Assembly (NCBI GenBank): GCA_023382655.1
Contig: JAHDWK010000005.1
Span: forward strand, 1-64,000
DNA: 64,000 nucleotides
Direction of reading: 5' to 3'
Origin: Anaerolineae bacterium
GTDB taxonomy: Bacteria; Chloroflexota; Anaerolineae; Promineifilales; Promineifilaceae
A program made the translations under genes and the position numbers. The notes beneath the pieces are model-generated. The model was given only the letters and a program-made list of their open reading frames with translations, was not told the origin of the DNA and did no database searches. Positions 43,123 through 51,179 of the stretch are shown one piece after another (positions within the stretch are counted from its first letter, which is position 1; the number at the start of each line of letters is the position of its first letter).

Positions 43123-43911
43123 ATGTTTGATTTACGCAAAAGAACGCACGGCCGTCCCCTCCTTGTGGGTCATCGCGGCGCTATGGATGTGGCCCCCGAA
43201 AACACGATGTCTTCTTTCCGCGCCGGGTTGGCCGGCGGTGCAGATATTCTGGAGCTAGACGTGCAGCTCACGGCCGACAAACAAGTCATTGTTTTTCATG
43301 ATACCGACTTGCGCCTGAAGACACCGGTCGCCGGCCAGATCGCTGAATACAAGGCCGATTATTTGCGCACCCTGGATGTGGGCCGTTACTTTAACGCTGA
43401 TTTTGCCGGGGAACGGATGCCTTTTTTGGCCGAAGTGTTGGCCTGGGCCAAAGGGCGCACCACGTTGATGATTGAGCTAAAACATACCCCCCCTCACTTC
43501 AACCCGGAACTGGATTTATGCACGGTGGCGCTGATTGAAAAATATAATATGGTGGAAGAGGTGGTGGTTACGAGCTTTGACCAGTTTGCGCTGCGCCGCG
43601 TCAAACGGCTGAACCCGGACATTGCCACCAGCCTCATCTACGTGGGGCGGTTTTGTAACCCGCTTGACCTGATCACCCGCTTTGAAGTGGATGCACTCAG
43701 CCCTTCTACCGACTTTTTGAGCCGGGACGAGGTAAAAATGATTCAAGAGGCCGGGTATGCCTGTACGCCCGGCGGTTTTTATTGGGATTATGAGACGCTG
43801 CTGGCCTGGGGGGTGGACACCATCAGCGGCAACAATCCGGCCGCGGTACGGCCGTTACTGCCCGAAGACAAACCCCTGGAAGCGGCTCTCATCGCCGCGC
43901 TGCTGGCCTGA
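43123..43911 (+). CDS. Glycerophosphodiester phosphodiesterase
   Basis: A 262-residue TIM-barrel enzyme that hydrolyses glycerophosphodiesters to glycerol-3-phosphate and an alcohol. The N-terminal catalytic motifs are VGHRGAMDVAPENTM (His-Arg and Glu-Asn), LELDVQLTADKQVIVFHD (metal-binding Glu and Asp, catalytic His) and LMIELK. There is no signal peptide, so it acts in the cytoplasm (UgpQ-like). The ORF opens at 43093, but the ATG at 43123 has AAGGAG 8 bases upstream and begins MFDLRKRTHG. Phosphate scavenging would suit the nearby Pst systems, although no PHO box is visible here. Confidence 0.93.
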   Translation: MFDLRKRTHGRPLLVGHRGAMDVAPENTMSSFRAGLAGGADILELDVQLTADKQVIVFHDTDLRLKTPVAGQIAEYKADYLRTLDVGRYFNADFAGERMPFLAEVLAWAKGRTTLMIELKHTPPHFNPELDLCTVALIEKYNMVEEVVVTSFDQFALRRVKRLNPDIATSLIYVGRFCNPLDLITRFEVDALSPSTDFLSRDEVKMIQEAGYACTPGGFYWDYETLLAWGVDTISGNNPAAVRPLLPEDKPLEAALIAALLA

Positions 43912-43912
43912 T

Positions 43913-43945
43913 AGACATCCGATTTTTTCAAAAAATCGGATGTCT
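43913..43945. terminator. Bidirectional hairpin between convergent genes
   Basis: AGACATCCGATTTTTT and its exact complement meet around one base (43929). The inner A/T runs give a U-rich stretch on both strands, which suits termination of both the GDPD gene and the convergent kinase gene. Confidence 0.6.
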
Positions 43946-43953
43946 GGTAATGT

Positions 43954-45042
43954 CTAATTTCCAGACTGTGTTGGTAAGCAGAATGTCACGGCTGTGCCCG
44001 TTTCCCCTGCGGTGCTGCTGCTGATCTGCAAATCCCCCCCATGTTGGCGCACAATTTCGGCGGCTATGGAGAGTCCTAACCCACTGCCGGGAATATCGGT
44101 ACGGACGCGGTACAGGGGTGTGGTTATCTGGGGTAGATGATGCGCCGGAATGCCAGGGCCACTGTCTTGAACCAGGACGGCTACGTGTGGGGGAGTAAGA
44201 TTTAGCTGAATGGTGATTTTGTCACCGGCACGGCCGTACTTCACCGCATTGTCCAACACGTTGATGAATACCTGCCGCAGCCGGTCAGGGTCGGCCAGCA
44301 CACGGGGTAACTCGCTTTCTGCCTGTAATGAGAGCGGCATCTCTTTTTCTTCGGCGATGAGAATAAAGTCAGCCACCACCGCTTCCACCAACAGCGTCAG
44401 GTCAATGGGGCGGATTTCCAGCGGGCCGGCCGTTTCCAGGCGGCTGAGCGCAAGCAAATCTTGCACCAGCCGCGCCATGCGGTTGGTTTCCTGGTGAATC
44501 TGGTTGAGCGAGTTTTCGCTGATGGCCGCCGGCAGGTCGGGGGCACGCAGCAGTTCAATGTGGGCCAGGACGGCCGTCAACGGGGTGCGTAGTTCATGGG
44601 ACAGGCTGTTCAGAAAGAGCCGGGTTGACTTTTCCAGCCGCCGCTGGGCGCTGAGGTCTTCTACCCAGGCCAGGACGCCGTTTTCCAGGGGACAAAGCCA
44701 CCAACTGAGGCTGTGATCTTCGGGTAGATTCAAGGTGCGGGTGTGGGCGGTGGTACGGCCGTGTGCCAGCGCCACATCGTATAACAATTCGGCCAGCGCC
44801 TCGCCGGTTAACAAGCGGCTGGCGGCCTGGTTTTGGTAGCGCATGGTCTGTTTATGGTCAAAAACGAGCAGGCCAAAGGGAGCAGCGTTTAACTGTTGGC
44901 GCAGGTTGACGGAGGTGATCACCGCCAGGCCAGTTTGGGATTGGTGACGGTGGCGGTTAACGGCCGTGACCACCCCATACACCACCAACCCCAGCAGAAG
45001 CAGGCCAATAAAAAGTACCGGTTTCAAATCCAAAACGATCAT
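43954..45042 (-). CDS. Sensor histidine kinase (PAS-HisKA-HATPase), orphan
   Basis: About 362 residues. One N-terminal membrane helix (LFIGLLLLGLVVYGVVTAV) and no periplasmic sensor domain are followed by a PAS-like domain (APFGLLVFDHKQTMRYQNQAASRLL). The HisKA motif SHELRTPL has the phosphorylated His149. The ATPase has N (NVLDNAVKYG), G1 (VQDSGPGIP) and G2 (GSGLGLSIA) boxes. The plan is PhoR-like but shorter. I prefer the ATG at 45042 to the TTG at 45051. No response regulator is adjacent. The regulator encoded at 24369 lacks a kinase, so the two could be partners, which is only a guess. Confidence 0.88.
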   Translation of the reverse strand: MIVLDLKPVLFIGLLLLGLVVYGVVTAVNRHRHQSQTGLAVITSVNLRQQLNAAPFGLLVFDHKQTMRYQNQAASRLLTGEALAELLYDVALAHGRTTAHTRTLNLPEDHSLSWWLCPLENGVLAWVEDLSAQRRLEKSTRLFLNSLSHELRTPLTAVLAHIELLRAPDLPAAISENSLNQIHQETNRMARLVQDLLALSRLETAGPLEIRPIDLTLLVEAVVADFILIAEEKEMPLSLQAESELPRVLADPDRLRQVFINVLDNAVKYGRAGDKITIQLNLTPPHVAVLVQDSGPGIPAHHLPQITTPLYRVRTDIPGSGLGLSIAAEIVRQHGGDLQISSSTAGETGTAVTFCLPTQSGN

Positions 45043-45193
45043 CACCGGCAATTGTATCGCAAATGTGTTCAGATTCTTTATACCCTCTTCATACTTGCTT
45101 CACACCTCTGATTATCATGGGGATTACTTCTTAACAACCATGAACCGTAGCCCGTCTGGGCTTACGGCCGTAACGACGGATAGGAGGTATCCG

Positions 45194-46000
45194 ATGAAAT
45201 TTCACACAACTTTCCATTTAGGCCGCAGTGCCGCAGTGCTGCTGGCGGCATTGGTCGTATTGGGTGGGCTGGCAACGGCCGTGCAACCCGCCGCCGCCCA
45301 AACCACTGCCATTACCCCGGCGGAAATCGCCGATCTGCAATACATGCGCGAAGAAGAAAAACTGGCGCACGATGTGTATGTCAATCTGGGTGCGCTGTGG
45401 GGCGTGCCCCCATTTAGCAACATTGCCGCGGCGGAAGAAACACATGGCACGGCCGTGTTGCACTTGCTGAACACCTATGGCATTGCAGACCCGGCGGCCG
45501 GCAACGGCATCGGCGTTTTTACCAACCCGGATTTGCAGACGCTCTACAACCAGTTAATGGCTCAGGGCAGCCTGTCATTAGCGGATGCGTTGTTGGTAGG
45601 GGGGCTGATTGAAGAAACAGACATTTTGGATTTGCAGACCAGCCTGGCTGAAACCCAACAGGCCAATATCCGCCTGGTCTACCAGAATTTACTAAACGGC
45701 TCCAGCAGCCATTTGCGGGCCTTTGCTGCCCGGTATGAGCAGTTTACGGGGATGACCTACCAACCACAGGTACTAGACCAGGCTACGTTCGATGCCATAA
45801 TGAGCGGTAGTTCCGGTCAGAACGGCAATGGTGGTCAAAACGGCAATGGCGGTCAAAACGGTAATGGTGGCCAAAACGGTAATGGCGGTCAGAATGGCAA
45901 TGGTGACCAGAGTGGCAATGGCAACCAGAACGGTAATGGCGGCCAGAATGGTAATGGTGGTCAGAAAGGTAACGGTGGGGGGAAGGGTAAAGGCTGCTAA
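45194..46000 (+). CDS. Secreted DUF2202 (ferritin-like) protein with Gly/Asn/Gln repeat tail
   Basis: A 268-residue exported protein. The signal peptide is residues 1-36 (hydrophobic core AAVLLAALVVLGGLATAV, cleavage after AAAQ). It is followed by a four-helix DUF2202 domain (about 40-205) with LQYMREEEKLAHDVY, AEETHG and HLRAFAARYEQ. The Glu and His residues are placed as in di-iron ferritin-like proteins. The tail (208-261) is nine copies of GQNGNG-like units, ending in a Gly/Lys stretch and a terminal Cys. A strong Shine-Dalgarno (AGGAGG) supports the ATG at 45194; the frame extends upstream only by chance. A terminator follows the stop. Function unknown. Confidence 0.83.
   Translation: MKFHTTFHLGRSAAVLLAALVVLGGLATAVQPAAAQTTAITPAEIADLQYMREEEKLAHDVYVNLGALWGVPPFSNIAAAEETHGTAVLHLLNTYGIADPAAGNGIGVFTNPDLQTLYNQLMAQGSLSLADALLVGGLIEETDILDLQTSLAETQQANIRLVYQNLLNGSSSHLRAFAARYEQFTGMTYQPQVLDQATFDAIMSGSSGQNGNGGQNGNGGQNGNGGQNGNGGQNGNGDQSGNGNQNGNGGQNGNGGQKGNGGGKGKGC
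45815..45976 (+). repeat. Nine 18-bp tandem units encoding GQNGNG
   Basis: Units of the type GGTCAGAACGGCAATGGT differ at third codon positions and a few others (one GDQSGN and one GNQNGN variant). The array is in frame with the DUF2202 gene. Confidence 0.9.
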
Positions 46001-46009
46001 ACCAATATC

Positions 46010-46046
46010 AGGTGCGACACACTTTTGAAGTGCGTCGCACCTTTTT
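46010..46046 (+). terminator. Intrinsic terminator after the DUF2202 gene
   Basis: AGGTGCGACACACTT pairs with AAGTGCGTCGCACCT (one mismatch) around TTG, followed by five Ts. It lies between convergent genes and may also end the phoU transcript. Confidence 0.8.
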
Positions 46047-46050
46047 AACT

Positions 46051-46713
46051 TTACATATACTCCTCAAATTTGCCCGTAATCATATACCCCACCCACTCAC
46101 ATATGTTCCCCACCCTGTCAGCCGACCGCTCCAGGTTGTGGTTGGCCCAACCCAGCCGGTTGATGTCTTCATAAGAAGTCAGATTATGCATAAACGCTTC
46201 CGTCATCTTTTTCAGCGCCTTGTTAAACAACTCATCCACGATGTCATCTTCCGCCGGAATGGCCCGCGCCAGGGTTTCATCCCGGTTGACAAAGGCATCC
46301 AACGCCCGGTGCAGCATCGAACGGGTCTTGTCCGCCATTTCCGGGAATTCAGCCATCAACTCAGGGGGGATGGGGTCACTGTTCATCATCAGGCTGATAC
46401 GGCCGATCCCCTTGGCATAGTCGTGAATGCGCTCCAACTCATTGGCAATGTTCATCACAGCGGCGATCAGGCGTAAATCTTTGGCCGTCGGCTGTTGGGT
46501 GGCAATGAGGGTCAGCGCTTCCATGTTTAGCGATAACTGCCGCTGGTTTACCCAGTGGTCGGCTTCGATCACCCGTTGTGAACGTTTCAGATCGCGGGTT
46601 CTGAGGGCGTCTACAGCCGTGACCAGATTCTCCTCCACCTCACTACCCATCCGAATAATTTCATCCTGCAAATGACGCAGATCTCGATCAAAATGCTCTC
46701 GTACTATCATCAT
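46051..46713 (-). CDS. phoU: Phosphate-specific transport system accessory protein PhoU
   Basis: About 220 residues forming two three-helix PhoU repeats, each with an acidic metal-binding patch (ANELERIHDYAKGI in the first, NHNLERSADRVGNI in the second). PhoU links Pst transport activity to the PhoR kinase and limits phosphate uptake. The frame opens at 46743, but the ATGs at 46713/46710 follow GAGGA and match the usual N-terminus (VREHFDRDLRHLQDE). It is the last gene of the minus-strand pst operon. A short CGCGAAGGGCGCGAAG element lies just upstream and recurs at 56190. Confidence 0.95.
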   Translation of the reverse strand: MMIVREHFDRDLRHLQDEIIRMGSEVEENLVTAVDALRTRDLKRSQRVIEADHWVNQRQLSLNMEALTLIATQQPTAKDLRLIAAVMNIANELERIHDYAKGIGRISLMMNSDPIPPELMAEFPEMADKTRSMLHRALDAFVNRDETLARAIPAEDDIVDELFNKALKKMTEAFMHNLTSYEDINRLGWANHNLERSADRVGNICEWVGYMITGKFEEYM

Positions 46714-46745
46714 CGTCCTCACTTCGCGCCCTTCGCGGATCATAT

Positions 46746-47534
46746 TTACCCAAACCGCCCCGTAATATACTGCTCCGTCAATTCATTTTTGGGATTCGTA
46801 AATAGTTCGTTCGTCTCGTTATACTCTTCCAGATAGCCGGCCCGGTCTTCATCCATATTAAAAAAGGCGGTGTAATCCGAAGCCCGCGCCGCCTGCTGCA
46901 TATTGTGGGTGACGATGATAATGGTGTAGCTCTTCTTGAGTTCTTGAATCAATTCTTCAATCTTCAACGTCGCCACCGGGTCCAGCGCCGACGTTGGTTC
47001 ATCCATCAAGATGATCTCCGGCTTCACGGCGATGGTACGGGCAATACACAGCCGCTGTTGCTGCCCCCCGGAGAGGGAATAACCGCTCTGGTCGAGTTTG
47101 TCTTTCACCTCATCCCACAATGCTGCCTGGTGCAGCGCACCTTCCACCAGATCATCCATATTCCCTTTGAATCCGTTAACGCGGGCGCCCCAGGCTACAT
47201 TCTCATAAATGCTTTTGGGGAAAGGGTTTGGTTTTTGGAACACCATGCCGATGTGGCGGCGTACTTCCACCGGGTCTACGCTGGTATCATAAATGTTGTG
47301 GTCATGGTACAGCACTTCACCCTCAACACGGGCGGTGGCTACCAGGTCATTCATGCGGTTGAAGGAGCGCAGTACGGTACTTTTGCCACAGCCGGATGGC
47401 CCAATAAGGGCGGTGATCTGGTGGCTGGGGAATTGCAGCGTAATGTCTTTGACGGCGCGGAAACTGCCGTAATAGACGTGCATATTATTCGCTCTAATGG
47501 CGATATGTCCGTTAGCCTGGACTGTGTTTGTCAT
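46746..47534 (-). CDS. pstB: Phosphate ABC transporter ATP-binding protein PstB (complete motifs)
   Basis: A 262-residue ATPase that drives phosphate import and should work as a homodimer with the PstC and PstA encoded upstream. All catalytic motifs are intact: Walker [11 protein letters not shown]-loop [11 protein letters not shown], signature LSGGQQQR, Walker [14 protein letters not shown] and H-loop VTHNMQQA. The ATG at 47534 follows AGAAGG. A perfect 14-bp palindrome (47548-47575) lies between it and pstA and even contains the pstA stop codon. It is a useful reference for the two altered PstB proteins at 56223 and 57006. Confidence 0.96.
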   Translation of the reverse strand: MTNTVQANGHIAIRANNMHVYYGSFRAVKDITLQFPSHQITALIGPSGCGKSTVLRSFNRMNDLVATARVEGEVLYHDHNIYDTSVDPVEVRRHIGMVFQKPNPFPKSIYENVAWGARVNGFKGNMDDLVEGALHQAALWDEVKDKLDQSGYSLSGGQQQRLCIARTIAVKPEIILMDEPTSALDPVATLKIEELIQELKKSYTIIIVTHNMQQAARASDYTAFFNMDEDRAGYLEEYNETNELFTNPKNELTEQYITGRFG

Positions 47535-47547
47535 AGTTACCTTCTCC

Positions 47548-47575
47548 GTAGGGCGATTTTGCAAAATCGCCCTAC
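47548..47575. repeat. Perfect 14-bp palindrome between pstA and pstB
   Basis: GTAGGGCGATTTTG followed at once by its exact complement. It includes the pstA stop codon and precedes the pstB Shine-Dalgarno, so it may modulate readthrough or stability within the operon. Confidence 0.85.
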
Positions 47576-49824
47576 ATTCTTACCGAATAGCGATTCCGCA
47601 AATACACGGCCGTGGCATTCAACGCCAGCAGCATCGCCAACAACACCAAAATGGCGGCGGCGGCAATGTTGCGGAATTCGGCCTGGGGCCGGGATGTCCA
47701 TTGATAAATTTGAATCGGCAGGGTGGTGAATTTGGAAAAAGGCCCGGTGGGGTCAAGGGCGATAAAGGTAGACGCGCCCACCACCACCAGCGGCGCCGTC
47801 TCGCCAATGGCGCGGGAAACGGCCAAAATGGTGCCGGTGAGGATGCCGGGCAGTGCCACCGGCAAGACATGATGCCAGGTCGTTTGCCATTTGGTAGCAC
47901 CCAGGGCCAGCCCGGCCTGGCGCAAGGAATTGGGCACGGACCGCAGCGCTTCCTGCGCATTGATGATCAGCAGGGGCAAGATGAGCAGCCCCAGGGTAAG
48001 ACCGGCCGAGAGGATGGTACGGCCGTTGGCCGTTGTTGGGTCCGCCACTGCTCCCAGCGCCGCCCCGCTGGTAAACGATTCCATGGCGCGCACAAAAATT
48101 GCCAGCCCCAACATGCCATAAATAATCGAGGGCACACCGGCCAGGTTGTTAATGTTGGTTTGCAGCAGCCGGTTCAGCCGGTTATCGGCAGCATACTCTT
48201 CCAGATAAATGGCCGCCCCCACCCCAACTGGGAAGGAAAAGGCAATGGTGACAGCAATCACAAACAGCGAACCCAAAATGGCCGTGCGTACCCCGGCCTG
48301 TTCCGGTGTGCTGGATTGGGGATTGGTCACAAAATCCCGGCTGATCCAGGAACGAAATTGCAGATCGCCGTTGGGATAGGTATCGGCAAACTCTGCCTGA
48401 ATAGCGCCACGATTGAAGATACTATTGAGCAGAGTATAGGTTCTGACCACATCTGGTTGTACCACTTCCGCCACCAGCAGATCATAGACGTCATCGTGAC
48501 TGCGTATGGGCGCCGTACAACCGGACGGCCGTGTGGCGGCCGGCTGCGCGCACACTTCATTCCATAATTCTGGCGATTCAAAAAGGAGCGCATTTTCAAA
48601 GAAACGCTGCTCCCGTTCCAGGGCACGGCCGCGCCCCACGTTAATATTGGCGGCCAACAGGCGTGTTAACTCATCTTTAGAAAGATCGGATAAGCTGGCG
48701 TCATAAACCGCATCGGTAAAAAAGTCCAACGTGCCACTGTCGGCGCCGGGGATGAAGCGAACAATGGGTTCATTCGGCCAGGCCGGGTTCACGTCTGCCC
48801 ACGTTGTTGCGGTAGTGAATATCTGCTGCAATTCTGCCTGGGTGACAGCGGTCAGGAAGGTGTTTTGCGGATTCACCACCACCGCCAGCGCATCGGTGCC
48901 CACGCGGAACTCCTGGGGGAAACGGCCGTTTGCCCGGCACACTTCAAATTCACCCGACTCAATGGGGCGGCTGGCGGCGGCTATATCGGCGTCACCGGCG
49001 CAAAGGGCAGCAATGCCGGCGGTAGTGCCCAGGCTTTCGTTGCTATACGTCCCTTCATACCCGGCAGCGATATATTCGGCCAGCATATGTTCGGTCAGAG
49101 GAAACACGGTAGAGCTGCCCGCCACCGTGAAATTACCCTGGATACCGGAGGGGTTGATGGCTGCCCACTGGCCTGGTTGTAGGCCCACGTTGGCATTGGC
49201 CTTGATCCAGTTTTGTTGCGAAAAGGTCAGGTCTTCCTGGCTGGTGGGTAAATACCCCACCTGCTCAATTTCGGCGTTGACATGGGTCAGCAGGTAGTTC
49301 ATGAAGATATTGGCGGCCTGGTTTTCGGTCAGAATATCAGCGGTCGTGTAAAGGAACAGGGGACGGTCGAGAGAATAAGCACCGGACACGGCCGTTTCTT
49401 CGTTTGGCAATAAACCGTCCACCGCCACCAGCTTCAGTTGGTCACTGTTTTGCTGGTAATACGCATTGCCAAAGAACCCAATTGCCTGGGGATTACCGGC
49501 CACACCGGCCGCCAACACATTATCGTCTTCGCTGGAGACGGTATTGGCCGCCGTTAATAATTGGGCTTCCACCACTTCCAGCGCCAGACGTTCTGGGTCC
49601 ACTTTGTTGACGACTATCACGTAACCAAAAGTATCATTTACAATAGTCACCAGCAACGCTATCAAAGAAGCGATAGCCATGAGGAGCGCAAACATGAAAA
49701 AGATGCGCCACCAAAGGCCACGCCGGTTACGACCATTAATCTGCTGTTTGATCGCTTCTCCCTGGGGGAATCCAGTATCGTCATCCTGGAAAAAACGTCG
49801 CGGTTGATTATCTAATTTGCTCAT
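47572..49824 (-). CDS. pstA: PstA permease with an inserted, permuted PstS-like domain
   Basis: A 750-residue phosphate ABC permease, against 280-300 for normal PstA. A cytoplasmic N-terminus and helix 1 (about 37-62) come first. An outer insertion of about 440 residues follows, then the ordinary permease core (helices from about 511, [13 protein letters not shown] loop [27 protein letters not shown]). The insertion resembles PstS in swapped order. Residues about 93-206 match the C-terminal half of the neighbouring PstS ([37 protein letters not shown]). Residues about 230-375 match its N-terminal half, with the phosphate-binding [20 protein letters not shown] and [11 protein letters not shown]. 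An unplaced stretch follows (375-500). The start is the ATG at 49824. Confidence 0.9.
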   Translation of the reverse strand: MSKLDNQPRRFFQDDDTGFPQGEAIKQQINGRNRRGLWWRIFFMFALLMAIASLIALLVTIVNDTFGYVIVVNKVDPERLALEVVEAQLLTAANTVSSEDDNVLAAGVAGNPQAIGFFGNAYYQQNSDQLKLVAVDGLLPNEETAVSGAYSLDRPLFLYTTADILTENQAANIFMNYLLTHVNAEIEQVGYLPTSQEDLTFSQQNWIKANANVGLQPGQWAAINPSGIQGNFTVAGSSTVFPLTEHMLAEYIAAGYEGTYSNESLGTTAGIAALCAGDADIAAASRPIESGEFEVCRANGRFPQEFRVGTDALAVVVNPQNTFLTAVTQAELQQIFTTATTWADVNPAWPNEPIVRFIPGADSGTLDFFTDAVYDASLSDLSKDELTRLLAANINVGRGRALEREQRFFENALLFESPELWNEVCAQPAATRPSGCTAPIRSHDDVYDLLVAEVVQPDVVRTYTLLNSIFNRGAIQAEFADTYPNGDLQFRSWISRDFVTNPQSSTPEQAGVRTAILGSLFVIAVTIAFSFPVGVGAAIYLEEYAADNRLNRLLQTNINNLAGVPSIIYGMLGLAIFVRAMESFTSGAALGAVADPTTANGRTILSAGLTLGLLILPLLIINAQEALRSVPNSLRQAGLALGATKWQTTWHHVLPVALPGILTGTILAVSRAIGETAPLVVVGASTFIALDPTGPFSKFTTLPIQIYQWTSRPQAEFRNIAAAAILVLLAMLLALNATAVYLRNRYSVRM

Positions 49825-49835
49825 ATAAATCTGGA

Positions 49836-49867
49836 GAAGTTCAACTTTTCCCAAAAAGTTGAACTTC
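49836..49867. repeat. Perfect 14-bp hairpin between pstC and pstA
   Basis: GAAGTTCAACTTTT and AAAAGTTGAACTTC around a 4-base loop, filling nearly the entire spacer. Confidence 0.85.
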
Positions 49868-49868
49868 T

Positions 49869-51080
49869 TTACTCATACACTTCCCGATATTTACTCACAA
49901 AGTAACGCGCCACAACGTTTAACAGCAGCGTCATTAAAAACAACATCAAGCCAATGGCAAAGAGACTGTTGTAATCAATCGAGTCATAACTCAAGTCACC
50001 ACCACTGATACGCACAATATGCCCGGTCATGGTTTCTGCCGAGAGAAACGGATTGAGGATAAACCCAAAAAGATCATCCCGGCCCAGGGTAAAATTTTTG
50101 GGGCCAGAACCGGCGGCAATAGCCACCACCATCGTCTCGCCAATGGCACGGGAAATCGAAACAACAAAGGCCGCCGCAATGCCGGATAGGGCTGCGGGCG
50201 TGACCACTTTCAGCGATACTTCCAATTTCGTAGCCCCCAGGCCATAAGCTGCTTCGCGCAGAGCGCGCGGCACGGCGTGCAGCGCATCTTCACTCATCGA
50301 ACTCATCAAGGGGACAATGAGAATGCCGACTACCAGACCGGCTGACATCACATTAAAAATTTGCACCGTGCTGTCGCCAAAAACAGAGCGTAGCAGGGGG
50401 GTCATAAAGGCCAGGGCAAAAAAACCGTAAACGACGGTGGGAATACCGGCCAACACTTCCAAGATCGGCTTGAGGGTGCTTCGCACCCGTTCCGAGGCAT
50501 ATTCACTCAGATAAATGGCCGTTGCCAATCCCACCGGCAGCGCCACCAGCATGGCAATGAGACTGGTCATCAGCGTGCCATAAAGCAGGGGCCAGATGCC
50601 AAACTGCCCCAACTGGGGCGTCCAATTGGTGCTGGTTAGCGTATCTATGACATTCACATTCATGGCCCGCGCGATTTGCAGACCCGCGGCGTAGGCGCCG
50701 GGCGTGGTTCCCTGAGCGCCCCGTTCCACCACGATGATGTTGTCGTTAATAGCCGTGATAACCATGACCTCATTGGTTAACCGAATCACATCACCCACAA
50801 ACAGGGCGGCGCCCGATGTGCCCACTTCTATTTCGGTCATCGTCATATCCACTTCGGCCGTTATCCGTTTATTGGTACTCGTCCACTGTTGGCGGCTAAA
50901 AAGGGCAAACGATTCCGTCACCAGAATATAAATAATGCCTAGCGTGGTAAAGATAGAGAGGATTCCACACAAGAATAAAAAGCCCTGAATGGCCATTTCG
51001 CCGATACGTGGCTTCTTTCGCAGCGAGATTGTGGTAATTTCCGTTTGAGCAAAAGTGCTTGCCTGGGTATGTGTTGCCAT
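49869..51080 (-). CDS. pstC: Phosphate ABC transporter permease PstC with an outer-loop insertion
   Basis: A 403-residue inner-membrane permease. Helix 1 is at about 32-56, then an extracytoplasmic insertion at about 65-145, then the permease core with VLAGIPTVVYGFFAL, the EAA coupling loop LREAAYGLGATKLEV and SRAIGETMVVAIA. The inserted part (FVGDVIRLTNEVMVITAI, IIVVERGAQGTTPGAYAAG) is beta-rich and resembles small domains common in phage structural proteins. I do not know its role here. The ATG at 51080 follows AGGAAAAAGGGA. A hairpin separates it from pstS. Ordinary PstC is about 300-320 residues. Confidence 0.92.
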   Translation of the reverse strand: MATHTQASTFAQTEITTISLRKKPRIGEMAIQGFLFLCGILSIFTTLGIIYILVTESFALFSRQQWTSTNKRITAEVDMTMTEIEVGTSGAALFVGDVIRLTNEVMVITAINDNIIVVERGAQGTTPGAYAAGLQIARAMNVNVIDTLTSTNWTPQLGQFGIWPLLYGTLMTSLIAMLVALPVGLATAIYLSEYASERVRSTLKPILEVLAGIPTVVYGFFALAFMTPLLRSVFGDSTVQIFNVMSAGLVVGILIVPLMSSMSEDALHAVPRALREAAYGLGATKLEVSLKVVTPAALSGIAAAFVVSISRAIGETMVVAIAAGSGPKNFTLGRDDLFGFILNPFLSAETMTGHIVRISGGDLSYDSIDYNSLFAIGLMLFLMTLLLNVVARYFVSKYREVYE

Positions 51081-51115
51081 TCCCTTTTTCCTCATTTCCC
51101 CGTTACTACAAACCA

Positions 51116-51155
51116 CAGTAATCGGCAGTCGGTGAAAGCCGGCTGCCGATTACTG
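51116..51155. repeat. Hairpin between pstS and pstC
   Basis: CAGTAATCGGCAG and CTGCCGATTACTG form a perfect 13-bp stem with a further CGG/CCG inside. A hairpin after a binding-protein gene often stabilises its mRNA and lowers downstream expression. Confidence 0.8.
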
Positions 51156-51179
51156 TTTCCTTATTTCTATTTGTCGGAA

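Noticed and set aside
45815-45976. Regular repeats considered as a CRISPR array
   Set aside because: Units are contiguous 18-mers without spacers and are in frame with a secreted protein gene. No cas genes are present.
47497-48567. A 356-codon plus-strand frame opposite the pstA fusion
   Set aside because: Antisense shadow of pstA with biased composition, no Shine-Dalgarno and no recognisable motif.
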